A stretch of DNA of 64,000 nucleotides. It comes from Flavobacterium sp. JAD_PAG50586_2 (GTDB lineage Bacteria > Bacteroidota > Bacteroidia > Flavobacteriales > Flavobacteriaceae). Numbering within the stretch: position 1 is the first letter of the stretch; each line of letters starts with the position of its first letter. The DNA lies in contig CP096136.1 of the NCBI GenBank assembly GCA_023213215.1, positions 1,860,001 to 1,924,000 of the forward strand. Direction: 5' to 3'. Below, piece after piece: positions 16,772 through 26,463 of this stretch. Position numbers and translations under genes: made by a program. The notes under the pieces are model-generated. The model saw only the letters and a program-made list of their open reading frames with translations. It was not told the DNA's origin and made no database searches.

Positions 16772-18066
16772 TTGGACCCTGAGCCCAGTTTAACTTTTCT
16801 TGCCAACATCGACACCAACTTACTTTTCGGAAGTATTGGGATTGTTTTCCTTTTATTCTGTTCCGCCATGGTTTCTGCTGCAGAAGTGGCACTTTTTCGC
16901 TTACGCAGAAAGACATTGGTTTATTGACAGAACAAGATGCGGCAAAATCCAGCCTAATTACAAAATTATTGCAACGCCCAAAGAAATTGCTAGCCACTAT
17001 CCTGGTAGCTAATAATTTCAGTCATATCGGAATTGTAATTATCTTTTCTTTTTCGGGTAATTCAATATTTGATTCGATTGCTTCTCCTTTAGTAAAGTTC
17101 ATCGTTGAGGTTATATTGATAACCTTCCTAATTCTTTTGTTTGGTGAAGTTTTGCCGAAGATTTATGCGAGCCGGAACAACATAAAGTTTTCAAAAGCCG
17201 TGGCAACGCCAATGATATTTTTAGACAAATTACTTTCGCCAATCAGCCTGCCGATGCGTAGTGTCAGTATTTTTCTGCATGAGAAATTAGGAAAGCAGAA
17301 ATCTAACATTTCGGTGGATCAATTGTCACAGGCTTTGGAGTTAACCTCTACAGAAGACACCACTTCTGAGGAGCAAAAGATATTGGAGGGGATAGTTTCT
17401 TTTGGAAACACCGACACCAAACAGGTTATGAGTCCAAGAATTGATATTTTTGCATTGGAAATTGAAGAAACCTTTGCCGAGATTTATGCTAAAATTGTCG
17501 AGAAAGGCTATTCCCGGATTCCAATTTACAGGGAAAACATAGATCATATTGAAGGTGTACTTTTTGTAAAGGATTTGATTCCTCACATCAATAAAAAGGA
17601 ATTCGACTGGAACAAGTTGATGCGGGAACCATTTTTCGTTCCCGAGAATAAGAAGCTTGATGATTTGCTTAAGGAATTCCAAAGCAAGAAAAGCCATTTG
17701 GCAATAGTGGTCGATGAATATGGCGGTACTTCGGGCTTGGTGTCTCTTGAAGATGTAATTGAAGAGATTGTTGGCGATATATCAGATGAGTTTGATGATG
17801 AGAATTTGAATTACTCCCAAATTGACGATAGGAATTTCCTTTTTGAAGGTAAAATCAACCTAAAGGATTTTTACCGGATTGTAGATGTTGATGAAGATAC
17901 GTTTGAAGATAGCAAAGGTGAAGCCGAAACTTTGGCCGGATTTATATTGGAGATTTTAGGTAATTTCCCCAAAAAAGGACAGAAAATCTATTTCTCGAAT
18001 GTGCGTTTTACGATTGAAGTAGTAGACAAAAAAAGAATAAAACAATTAAAAGTAACTCTAGAATAA
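16772..18066 (+). CDS. gldE: Gliding motility-associated protein GldE (frameshifted near 5' end)
   Basis: A CNNM/CorC-like membrane protein required for or supporting gliding in flavobacteria. The N-terminal part starts at a TTG (16772; no ATG is available) and reads DPEPSLTFLANIDTNLLFGS, then hydrophobic helices. It breaks in the T5 run at 16893-16897. Adding one T gives EVALFSLTQKDIGLLTEQDA and joins the long frame to 18066 (~431 aa). Two CBS domains (SPRIDIFALEIEETFAEIYA; SHLAIVVDEYGGTSGLVSLE) and a CorC/HlyC C-terminal domain (FEGKINLKDFYRI) follow the transmembrane part. It is followed six bases later by gldD. Confidence 0.9.
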
Positions 18067-18072
18067 TTAAAA

Positions 18073-18636
18073 ATGCTAAAAAAAATAATTGGACTTTCTG
18101 CACTATTGGTGCTTTTGATTGCTGCCATCAGTTGTAAAGATGATGCTGTGCCCAAACCAGCAAGCCAACTGCGATTGGATTATCCTGTTGCCAAATATGC
18201 CCAATTTAGCAATCATTGTCCGTTTGAATTTGAAATGAATGAAAATGCAGTTATAAAGGAAGATAAAAATTGCGGATTCTCAATTCATTATCCAAAGATG
18301 AAAGCCACCATTTACCTTACCTATAAAACAGTAGATAATAATATCAATAACTTATTGCGTGATGCACAGAAGTTAACCTATGAGCACGTTATTAAAGCCG
18401 ATGATATCTTGGAACAGCCTTTTATAAACGATGATAAAAAAGTATATGGGATGTTTTATAGGGTTAACGGAAATGCCGCAACCAATTCGCAATTTTATGC
18501 TACCGATAGCACGAGGCATTTTTTGACAGGTTCGGTTTATTTTTATGCCAAACCCAAATTTGATTCCATCATGCCAGCTGCGGACTACATTAAAAATGAC
18601 ATGCAGCGTTTGATGGAAACCATTAAATGGAAATAA
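18073..18636 (+). CDS. gldD: Gliding motility lipoprotein GldD
   Basis: A 187-residue lipoprotein. The signal peptide ends in the lipobox LIAAISC (Cys ~21). The mature part has the GldD features: LRLDYPVAKYAQFSNHCPFE, NCGFSIHYPKMKATIYLTYK, and a C-terminal DYIKNDMQRLMETIKWK. GldD is needed for gliding and T9SS-dependent surface localisation in Flavobacterium johnsoniae. It is directly behind gldE and ends with a terminator. Confidence 0.92.
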   Translation: MLKKIIGLSALLVLLIAAISCKDDAVPKPASQLRLDYPVAKYAQFSNHCPFEFEMNENAVIKEDKNCGFSIHYPKMKATIYLTYKTVDNNINNLLRDAQKLTYEHVIKADDILEQPFINDDKKVYGMFYRVNGNAATNSQFYATDSTRHFLTGSVYFYAKPKFDSIMPAADYIKNDMQRLMETIKWK

Positions 18637-18639
18637 AAA

Positions 18640-18667
18640 AATCCCGATTCAATCGGGACTTTTTATT
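18640..18667 (+). terminator. Terminator after gldD
   Basis: TCCCGAT / ATCGGGA stem flanked by A and T runs, between convergent genes and so probably bidirectional. Confidence 0.75.
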
Positions 18668-18684
18668 TAATTTGTTTTGTTGTT

Positions 18685-19059
18685 TTATCCTTTTGTTTTC
18701 ATTTCTGAAACTTTGTAAGTTTCGCCATCAGCGGCAGATTCAACTACTTTGGTTAATTTTTCAGTTGTAAGTATTGATGCGTCGAATTCAACTGTTGCCT
18801 GTTTTTTGTCGAAATCAACTGTTGCTTTCTGAACACCTTCCAGGTTGGTTAATTTTGTTTCAATGGTCTTTGCACAACCCATAGCACAGGTCATTCCCTC
18901 AATTTTGAAACTGGCTGTTTCGGGTTTTACCGCAGCAACAACTTCTTTTTTAATGTCTGTTTGGAGGTTTTCTGCTTTCGGTTTGTTGGCTGCATCCTTG
19001 CAACTAAACAAAAGACCGGAAGCAATAGTAAGTGTTAATAATGATTTGGTAAAATTCAT
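18685..19059 (-). CDS. Heavy-metal-associated (HMA) domain lipoprotein
   Basis: A 124-residue lipoprotein. The signal peptide ends in LLFSC (Cys 20). The C-terminal ferredoxin-like HMA domain has a modified metal motif GMTCAMGCAKTIE; the two Cys are separated by three residues (CAMGC) instead of the usual CxxC. The family carries Cu or other soft metals to exporters or acts as a periplasmic chaperone. It is a lone gene, convergent with gldD. Confidence 0.85.
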   Translation of the reverse strand: MNFTKSLLTLTIASGLLFSCKDAANKPKAENLQTDIKKEVVAAVKPETASFKIEGMTCAMGCAKTIETKLTNLEGVQKATVDFDKKQATVEFDASILTTEKLTKVVESAADGETYKVSEMKTKG

Positions 19060-19258
19060 GATCTTGACATTTATTTAGTGGTGATTATGTAATCAGTACA
19101 AAATTAGTGAAAAATAAAAGTGGTTATTCTTAAAATAATTACAAAATTTGATGCAATTAAAATAATATGAAATGAGCTTTCAGTAGACGTTTTAAATATA
19201 TGTTGAAAGTTATAAGCGAATTGCATATGACAAATAAAAAATCAATAGAAATAGACAT

Positions 19259-20125
19259 ATGCAATCACAAACTTTAAAATGGGTCATCTTATTTGCTCTC
19301 GCACTTATTTGGGGAAGCTCATTTATCTTGATAAAAAAAGGGCTGATTGGGCTGGATCCATTTCAATTGGGTTCGCTTCGGATTATTTTTTGTGCTGTTT
19401 TTCTATTGATAGTTGGTTTTAAAAGCCTCGCAACCATCGCACAGCATCAATGGAAATTTATTGCGTTGACTTCACTTTTTGGCACCTTTATTCCGGCCTA
19501 TCTTTTTGCTATTGCTGAAACCAAAGTGAGCAGTTCCATCTGTTCTATATTGAATTCACTTACACCTTTGAATACTTTAATTTTGGGAGCTTTGGTTTTT
19601 GGATTGACCTTTAGGAGAAATCAATTTATCGGAATCCTAATTGGTTTAATCGGTACGACGATTTTAATCTTTAGCGGCAACAATCAGGAGGGAAGCGAGA
19701 ACTATTATTATTCTGTTTTGGTTTTGATCGCTACGGTTTGTTATGCCACCAATGTCAATCTGATAAAAAAATACCTTTCCGATGTTAAGCCATTGAGCAT
19801 TACAACAGGAAACTTTGTAGTTATGCTGATTCCGGCAATTACCATTTTATTTTGCACTGATTTTACCCCTAAGATGGATCTGCCTCAGACACATACAGCG
19901 ATGTTTTACGTAATGATTTTGGGGATTGTGGGAACTGGAGTTGCCAACGTAATTTTCTACAAACTGATTCAGATTTCCTCTCCAATATTTGCTTCTTCTG
20001 TTACCTATCTGATTCCGATAGTGGCCTGTTTTTGGGGATTATTTGATAATGAATTACTAACTTCTTTACAACTTTTAGGAGCTTTCATAATCCTGGTTGG
20101 AGTTTATCTGGCTAACAAAAAATAA
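19259..20125 (+). CDS. EamA/DMT-family transporter
   Basis: A 288-residue membrane protein with ten predicted hydrophobic helices in two EamA repeats. The first half has WVILFALALIWGSSFILIKK with the conserved W-G-S-S-F pattern, the second ATVCYATNVNLIKKYL. It ends in LANKK. The family exports metabolites or amino acids; the substrate is not predictable. It stands alone, with a terminator close behind. The start follows the only in-frame ATG before the WGSSF helix. Confidence 0.88.
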   Translation: MQSQTLKWVILFALALIWGSSFILIKKGLIGLDPFQLGSLRIIFCAVFLLIVGFKSLATIAQHQWKFIALTSLFGTFIPAYLFAIAETKVSSSICSILNSLTPLNTLILGALVFGLTFRRNQFIGILIGLIGTTILIFSGNNQEGSENYYYSVLVLIATVCYATNVNLIKKYLSDVKPLSITTGNFVVMLIPAITILFCTDFTPKMDLPQTHTAMFYVMILGIVGTGVANVIFYKLIQISSPIFASSVTYLIPIVACFWGLFDNELLTSLQLLGAFIILVGVYLANKK

Positions 20126-20153
20126 AAAAGCCCCGATTTTATCGAGGCTTTTG
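20126..20153. terminator. Bidirectional terminator
   Basis: AAGCCCCGAT / ATCGAGGCTT stem with A and T flanks between two convergent genes. Confidence 0.7.
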
Positions 20154-20175
20154 ATATAAATATTTTGCAATTTAC

Positions 20176-22232
20176 TTATAGGAAATCTGCGTCAGTAATA
20201 CCTTCGTTGATTTTTACTTCACTCATTTTGATGTCTAATTCGAAACCAACATTCATGATAGTGTTATAAGGAACTTTCACGCCTTTTACATCTCTGTAAT
20301 CCTTAAAGTTAGTTACTCTTGTTACTTTTTGTCCGCCTTGATCCTCTGTAGTTGATTCAGCGGTTTTTAGGCCAGATTTAACGTCGAAGTAATAAGTAGT
20401 ATCACCATCAACAATAGCGTAAGCATCAGAACCGTCAATTGGCTCGATAGCTGAAATAGTTACTCCTTTTTTGGTAGGTAATAAAGTTTCGGCAAACAAT
20501 ACTGCGCTTTCCTTCATTTTAGCCAATTCTTCACCTTCCATAACTTTTTTCTGTCCTTGTTGTGACATGTAAGCTGTGTTTCCGTTTACAACCTGTTTCA
20601 TCAATGAACCCATACCGGCCATTGAAAGTTCGACTGCCATTCTTCCTTTTGAATCCATTTTAGCAGTATAAGACAGTGGCATTGGTGCTTGTGGAATTGT
20701 TGTAGAGCCAACAGATGAAATAGATTTTACGGTTTTAATTGCTTTGTCTCCACCAATTGCGGCAACGTAAGCATCAACAACACTTTTTACGGTGACACCT
20801 GCAGGAACTGGTTTTTTCATTGCTGGTTTCTCTGTTGGATTACCAAATTTGTCAAAATAGAACATTGGTATTTTTGTGCTTTCCAATCCGGCAATTACTT
20901 CCGAACCTTTACCTACAATTACGATTCTTGCATTATCTCCTAAGAAATATTTGTTAGCAACCCTTTGGATATCTTCAGGTGTTACTGCATTGATGTTTTT
21001 GATGTAGTTTTCATAAAAATCGGTAGGTAAACCCTCTGTTTCGATATTCAAAGCGTAACGGGCAACTGTAGCTGGCTTTTCAACCTGCATTACGAATTTA
21101 CCAACATATCCTGCTTTTACGTTATTCAATACTTCATCAGTAACTCTTTCAGTCCTGATTCTTTTCATTTCCTTTAAAGTCTCAACAACAGAACTATCAG
21201 TCACTGCATTCCTAACCTGAGTATTTGCTTTAAATACGCTGTATACATTTTTGTCAAAACCAACGCTTGAACGCGCTCCGTATGTCCAACCGTGTGCTTC
21301 TCTCAGGTTCATGTTCAGGTAACTGTTGAAGTCACCACCATATACCTGGTTAGCTAAAATTACAGGGAAAAGATCTGGGTCTGTCATTTTTAGGTTTACG
21401 GTATTCATAACAGTAATCTCAGACTGAACAGCATTTGGCATATCCACAAAGTTGATTTGTGTATATTGAACATTTTGTGGTTCCGTATAGCTTAATCTTG
21501 GAGCCGTAGCTTTTACCCATTTGCCAAATAGTTTTTCAACATTTTTCTTTACATCTTTGGTTTTTACATCACCAACGATTACTAAGTATGCATGCTCAGG
21601 AACAAAATAAGTTTTGTAGTTATTTTTAACGTCTGCAAGCGATACGTTGTTGATTGTCTCTTCTGAAAGATATTCTCCATAAGGATGATTTTTGCCGTAA
21701 GCCAAAACTCTTTCAACTCTTCCGGCAACAGCAGTTACACTTTTCTCCTGGATTTTTAGGCTTTCGATTAGTTTTTCTTTTTCTTTATCGAATTCATCCT
21801 GAGTGAAGTTTGGCATTAAAGCTCCTTCAGCCATTAATTCCAAGATTCTTTTAGAATGTTTTGATAATCCGCTTGCTGATGCTCCCGAAGAAAAGAAGTT
21901 AATACTTGCTCCCATAAAATCGATTTCTTCGTTAAAAGTATCTTTCGGAGTTTTAGTCGAACCGTTTCCGATTAAGCTGCTTGTCAAATCGTCCACTCCT
22001 TTTTGTTGCCTTCAGCATACGGAGTATTGTCGATAGTAAGGTTATAAGAAACCCTTGGAAGTTTGTGGTTTTCAACAACCAAAACCTTTAATCCGTTTGG
22101 TAACGAAAAAGTTTCAGGTTTCTTGATGTTTATTTTAGGTGCCGGTCCGGCTACCGGTTGTTTTCTGTCCTGTGCTTGCATAATGATGGTTAAGAACAAG
22201 CTTGATAAAAGTATAATTGATTTTTTACTCAT
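20176..22232 (-). CDS. M16-family peptidase-like protein, probably without the zinc motif (frameshifted)
   Basis: An M16 peptidase homologue with signal peptide (MSKKSIILLSSLFLTIIMQAQ). The N-terminus (SLPNGLKVLVVENHKLPRVS) breaks after EGNKKEWTI. Adding one base in the T5 run at 22000-22004 (an A run on the gene strand) restores KKGVDDLTSSLIGNGSTKTP and joins the long frame (~685 aa). Where the zinc motif HxxEH should occur it has no such His pair, so it is probably the non-catalytic partner of the upstream M16 gene. An extra C-terminal domain (GGDKAIKTVKSISSVGSTTI onward) resembles outer-membrane lipoprotein-sorting-like folds. It is in an operon with the active M16 protein 54 bp upstream, on the minus strand. 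Confidence 0.85.
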
Positions 22233-22286
22233 GAGTAATGATTTTTTTGGAATTCGTGAATCTTCGATTTCATTTTCGTAAATTTA

Positions 22287-23635
22287 TTATTTTGCTTCGC
22301 TTGTTCCTTCGTTGGATTGAGCCTTGTCTTTTGCAGGTACATAATCTAAAATCAAACGTTGGTTTGGGTTTAAATATTTCTTTGCAGCATCTCTCATTTC
22401 CTCACGAGTGATAGAACGTAAAATATCAATGTTAGTATTGATTAGGTTTACATCACCGTATAATAAGTAATAAGTTGCTAAATTTTCGGCAACACCTTCA
22501 ACGCTGTCATTCGCGTCTACGAAATTGCTTTCGTTGATGTTTTGTAATTTTTGAAAATCTTTTTCAGAAATCAAATCCGTCTGAAGTTTTACGATTTCTT
22601 CATCTACCTCTTTAATAAGGTCAGCTGATGTGAAATCACCTTGAGGCAATCCGTAGATGATATAATTTCCGTAGTCTTCCTGAACGTAGTTGAAAGCAGC
22701 TACTTCTAAAGCCATTTTCTTATCGTCAACGATTTTTTTGTACAGTTTAGAGCTTTTTCCGTTGCTTAAATAAGTAGAGATCATATCCATAACCCTTGCG
22801 TCACGAGTTTTCATAGATGGAATTCTATAAGCCGTAACCACCATTGGTTTTTGGATGTTTGGATCTTCGAACGTAGCACGGATAGTTTCAGTAATCGGCG
22901 CTTCAACAAAAGTTTCTCTTTTAACATCTACACCTCTTGGAATTGGCCCGAAATAATCCTGGATCCATTTTTTAGTCTGAGGAATATCAAGCTGACCAGC
23001 TACAACTAAAACTGCATTATTTGGAGTATAGAATTTTTTGTTAAAATCCTGGAACTCTTTCAAAGTAGCAGCGTCTAAGTGTGCCATATCCCCAATGGTT
23101 GTCCAACGGTATGGATGCACTTTAAACATGTTTTTCTTAACTTGAGCGATTAACTGCCCGTATGGCCTGTTGTCGTAGCTTTTTCTTTTTCTTCTTTTAC
23201 TACTTCGTTTTGCGTGTCTACACCAATTTGGTTGATGATTGGGTGCATAAGTCTTTCTGACTCCATCCACAAACCTAACTGTGTACTATTAGATGGGAAA
23301 ACTTCGAAGTAAAAAGTTCTGTCGTCATTTGTGTTGGCATTGTTAACTCCACCGTTTGAAGTTACAATCTTAAACCATTCGCCACGTTTGATGTTTTCTG
23401 TACCTTCGAACAATAAGTGTTCGAAAAAGTGAGCGAAACCGGTTCTTTCCGGATTTTCATCTTTAGCACCTACATGATACATTACTGAAGTCATTACGAC
23501 TGGTGCAGACTGGTCATTGTGTAAAATTACGTGCATGCCATTTGGCAAATCGTACTCCTCGAAAGTTACCTTTTGAGCAAGAGCTGTTCCTCCAAGCATA
23601 AGCATTGAACTTAAAGCGATTAATGAATTTTTCAT
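22287..23635 (-). CDS. M16-family zinc metallopeptidase (frameshifted)
   Basis: A periplasmic M16 peptidase with signal peptide (MKNSLIALSSMLMLGGTALA). The inverted zinc motif HFFEH is present in TGFAHFFEHLLFEGTENI, with the downstream Glu ~75 residues later in the ESERLMHP / QNEVVKEE region. The frame breaks at the A runs at 23180-23190 (gene-strand A5-G-A5). Adding one A restores EEKRKSYDNRPYGQ or EEKEKSYDNRPYGQ and continues to 22287 (~449 aa). It precedes the M16-like partner gene, a common two-gene arrangement in Bacteroidota. Confidence 0.88.
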
Positions 23636-23796
23636 AAAAAATTTAAATTTTCGTTGATTTTGTTGTTAGTAAACTAACGTTAAATTTTGTTACACCAAAA
23701 GTAATTTATTTTCTCTAGAATCCATAAAAAACTAAAGTTTTATGAGTTGCCTTCTAACACTTTGATTCACAAGAATAAACTTTTTTACCGTTAGTG

Positions 23797-23826
23797 TTGC
23801 GTGAATGGGAAATAGTCGTATATTTG
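23797..23826 (+). promoter_or_regulatory. Promoter of rplU-rpmA
   Basis: TTG (23797-23799), 19-bp spacer, TATATTTG (23819-23826): an exact match to the Bacteroidota TTG-N19-TAnnTTTG promoter. Transcription would start a few bases before 23835, leaving a short leader to the ATG at 23859. Confidence 0.75.
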
Positions 23827-23858
23827 CGCACTTAAAAAATTAACTAAACATTAATGTT

Positions 23859-24317
23859 ATGTATGCAATCGTAGAGATAGCAGGGCAACAATTTAAAGTA
23901 AGCAAAGACTTAAAGGTTTATGTTCACCGTTTGGCTAATGAAGAAGGTTCAAAAGTTTCTTTTGACAAAGTTCTTCTATTAGACGACAACGGTAGCATTA
24001 CTTTAGGCGCCCCAGCTATAGAAGGTGCTTCAGTAGAAGCCAAAGTGTTATCACACTTAAAAGGAGACAAAGTAATCGTTTTCAAAAAGAAAAGAAGAAA
24101 AGGTTACAAGAAAAGAAATGGTCACAGGCAATACCTTACACAAATCGTGATTGAAGGTATCTCTGCAACTGGAGGTAAAAAAGCAGCTAAGGCTGAAAAA
24201 GCACCAGCAGAACCAAAAGTAGAGAAAGTAGAAGCAGCAGAGCCGAAAGCACCTAAGGCGCCAAAAGCAAAAAAAGCTGAAGCCACTGAAGAAACTACAA
24301 CTGAAGAAAATAATTAA
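23859..24317 (+). CDS. rplU: 50S ribosomal protein L21 with Lys/Ala/Glu-rich C-terminal extension
   Basis: A 152-residue L21; the usual family length is ~103. Residues 1-103 contain MYAIVEIAGQQFKVSKDLK and the RNA-binding KKRRKGYKKRNGHRQYLTQI. The remaining ~48 residues are low-complexity KAAKAEKAPAEPKVEK, present in many flavobacterial L21 proteins. It is followed 19 bp later by rpmA. Confidence 0.95.
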   Translation: MYAIVEIAGQQFKVSKDLKVYVHRLANEEGSKVSFDKVLLLDDNGSITLGAPAIEGASVEAKVLSHLKGDKVIVFKKKRRKGYKKRNGHRQYLTQIVIEGISATGGKKAAKAEKAPAEPKVEKVEAAEPKAPKAPKAKKAEATEETTTEENN

Positions 24318-24336
24318 TATTTAAAACTTATACGTC

Positions 24337-24597
24337 ATGGCTCACAAGAAAGGTGTCGGTAGTTCTAAGAATGGTAGAGAATCAGAATCAAAACGTTTAG
24401 GCGTTAAGATTTATGGTGGTCAGGCAGCTATTGCCGGAAACATCATTGTTAGACAAAGAGGTTCTAAACACAATCCAGGAGAAAACGTTTACATGGGTAA
24501 AGATCATACCTTACATGCAAAAGTTGCTGGTGTAGTGAAATTCCAGAAAAAAGGTGATAACAAATCATTTGTATCTGTAGTTGCTTTTGAGGCGTAA
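24337..24597 (+). CDS. rpmA: 50S ribosomal protein L27
   Basis: An 86-residue L27 with the family signature [21 protein letters not shown] and the N-terminal [19 protein letters not shown] that reaches the peptidyl-transferase centre. No N-terminal cleavage extension is present. Second gene of the rplU-rpmA operon. Confidence 0.96.
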   Translation: MAHKKGVGSSKNGRESESKRLGVKIYGGQAAIAGNIIVRQRGSKHNPGENVYMGKDHTLHAKVAGVVKFQKKGDNKSFVSVVAFEA

Positions 24598-24656
24598 TCA
24601 AGCTAAAGCTTGAATATACCTGAAGCCCACCGGGCTTCCTCCTCTTAATATCAAAT

Positions 24657-24692
24657 AAAACCCGATTCAGTGATGAGTCGGGTTTTTTGTTT
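24657..24692 (+). terminator. Terminator of rplU-rpmA
   Basis: AACCCGA / TCGGGTT stem followed by a long T run. A weaker GAAGCCCACCGGGCTTC hairpin lies just before it (24621-24637). Confidence 0.75.
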
Positions 24693-24697
24693 TTTTG

Positions 24698-24723
24698 TCA
24701 TTCCCGCGAAGGAGGGAATCCAT
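24698..24723. repeat. Short dispersed intergenic repeat (GTCATTCCCGCGAAGGAGGG type)
   Basis: The word GTCATTCCCGCGAAGGAGGG is a common dispersed intergenic motif; related pieces occur at 24939-24958 (AACCCGCGAAAGGATTCGCG) and 26439-26455. The rest of the gene-free region, 24724-24970, shows no convincing coding frame, only AT-rich sequence with an imperfect inverted repeat ACAATTTTTTCTAAAA / AAAAAAATTGT near 24760-24790. Confidence 0.4.
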
Positions 24724-24970
24724 AAAGCTAAATGAACAACGTTAATTAAATCAACACGTGCACAATTTTTTCTAAAATAAAAAAATTGTCCTAAAAAGTG
24801 TGATAAAATTTATTTAGAAAAAAAATGTCACAAAGGAGAATTTAAAGAGCGGGTATTAATACATCATGAGATGAACTAATAAATTAGGATTAGGGCAGGT
24901 GAGGTTAAGGGATTGGAGTATTTTTATAGGTAGAAAACCCGCGAAAGGATTCGCGAGGTAGCAAGGGTCT

Positions 24971-26320
24971 CTACTGTTTCAGGAATTTTTTATAATAGGT
25001 TTTGCCTTCTGAATTGATTTCGAGTAAATAGATTCCTTTTGCAAGGTGGGCAACGTTAAAGCCATCAGTTCCGTAAAGGGTAATCCTTTGCCCTAATGCA
25101 TTAACTGCTGTTGCCCCATCAATTGAAAAATCGGATTGAAGGTGTATTATAGTGTTAGCAGGATTAGGGTACAGGATAAATTCGGCAGCCAAGAATTCGG
25201 CATTTGCCAAAGGAGTACAGACTATCTGAACGGGTGTTGTCCTGTCTACAGTAGTACCATCACCTAATTGTCCGGCAGCGTTAAGTCCAAAAGAGAAATA
25301 ATCAATATTGGTATTGAAAGCCCCCGAGCGGAATCCGCCGGCAAAAACATCCTGCCAGTTGGTGTTTGTCCCTAATTGAGCGGGAATACTTTTGCTGACT
25401 AAAGTTCCGTCGCCTAACTGTCCATGATTGTTATAACCCCAGATCCAAAGTGTCCCGTTGCCCTTTAATGCCAGATTATGCCCTGAGCCGGCTGCAGCTT
25501 TCTGCCATGTTGTATCACTGCCAACCTGAATGGGACTAGACTTATTAATAATTGTTCCATCGCCCAATTGCCCGTAAGCATTGTGGCCCCATGCCCATAA
25601 GGTTCCGTCAGCCTTAATCGCAAGGGTATAATAGGCTCCATCATCAACCATTGACCAATTGGTGCCATTTCCTATTTGAACGGGTAATAACCTATCAATC
25701 AAAGTTCCATCGCCAATTTGCCCTAAGCTGTTTGTCCCCCATCCCCAAAGCGTTCCGTCAGCCTTAATGGCATGCGTAGCAAACCCTCCCACTGACGTTT
25801 TTATCCAGTTGGTTGCTGTACCCACTTGTGTAGGCACATTCCTGTTGGTAGTTGTGCCATCTCCCAGTTGTCCCTCATTGTTAAAGCCCCAGCACCACAA
25901 TGTGCCATTCGTTTTAAGGGCTGTATAATGATAGCCACCAGCAGCACCTCTAATAGAAGTCCAATCGGTATCTGTACCTATCTGAACCGGCGCATTCCTG
26001 TTAGTGAAAGTGCCGTCGCCTAATTGTCCATAGTTATTTTCGCCCCATGACCAAAGCGTACCATTATTTTTGAGCGCAACAGTATTACGGCTGCAGGTTG
26101 CTATTTCCTGCCAGTCTGATTCCGTTCCAATCTGTATCGGGGTTCGGGAAGCAATAGAAGTGCCATTGCCCAGTTCACCCATAGTATTATTGCCCCACGC
26201 CCATAGTGTTCCATTTGCCTTTAAGGCAAGAGTGTGGGTAGTGGAAACTGCAATCTTCTCCCAGCATTGAGCATATATAAGGAATGGAAATAAAAGGAAT
26301 AGGATTGAAAGCTTTTTCAT
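24971..26320 (-). CDS. Secreted RCC1-repeat beta-propeller protein with T9SS sorting domain
   Basis: A 449-residue protein: a signal peptide (MKKLSILFLLFPFLIYAQ), then seven RCC1-type repeats of about 50 residues, each with LKANGTLWAWGNN and GELGNGT-like motifs. Then comes a linker and a T9SS type A C-terminal domain (LYPNPANTIIHLQSDF ... HLAKGIYLLEI ... KKFLKQ). It is predicted to be secreted and surface-anchored. The function of extracellular RCC1 propellers is unknown, probably binding. A single gene. Confidence 0.9.
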   Translation of the reverse strand: MKKLSILFLLFPFLIYAQCWEKIAVSTTHTLALKANGTLWAWGNNTMGELGNGTSIASRTPIQIGTESDWQEIATCSRNTVALKNNGTLWSWGENNYGQLGDGTFTNRNAPVQIGTDTDWTSIRGAAGGYHYTALKTNGTLWCWGFNNEGQLGDGTTTNRNVPTQVGTATNWIKTSVGGFATHAIKADGTLWGWGTNSLGQIGDGTLIDRLLPVQIGNGTNWSMVDDGAYYTLAIKADGTLWAWGHNAYGQLGDGTIINKSSPIQVGSDTTWQKAAAGSGHNLALKGNGTLWIWGYNNHGQLGDGTLVSKSIPAQLGTNTNWQDVFAGGFRSGAFNTNIDYFSFGLNAAGQLGDGTTVDRTTPVQIVCTPLANAEFLAAEFILYPNPANTIIHLQSDFSIDGATAVNALGQRITLYGTDGFNVAHLAKGIYLLEINSEGKTYYKKFLKQ

Positions 26321-26390
26321 GATGCTGAAATTAATTATATTGAGAGGTAAAATTAAGTTTAAATAACTGATTATCTACAATGAAACAAAT

Positions 26391-26421
26391 AAAAACCCTC
26401 ACATCACTGCGAGGGTTTTTT
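26391..26421. terminator. Bidirectional terminator after ahcY
   Basis: AACCCTC / GAGGGTT stem with A and T flanks. It lies between the stop of ahcY (minus strand) and the start of the RCC1 gene. Confidence 0.7.
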
Positions 26422-26463
26422 AATGAATAGATTCTTCCTTCGTCAGAATGACAAAAGAGAAGA

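Noticed and set aside
20176..23635. Four separate M16 genes or pseudogene decay
   Set aside because: Single-base repairs in short A/T runs restore two full-length, family-typical genes, and the same error type occurs throughout the window.
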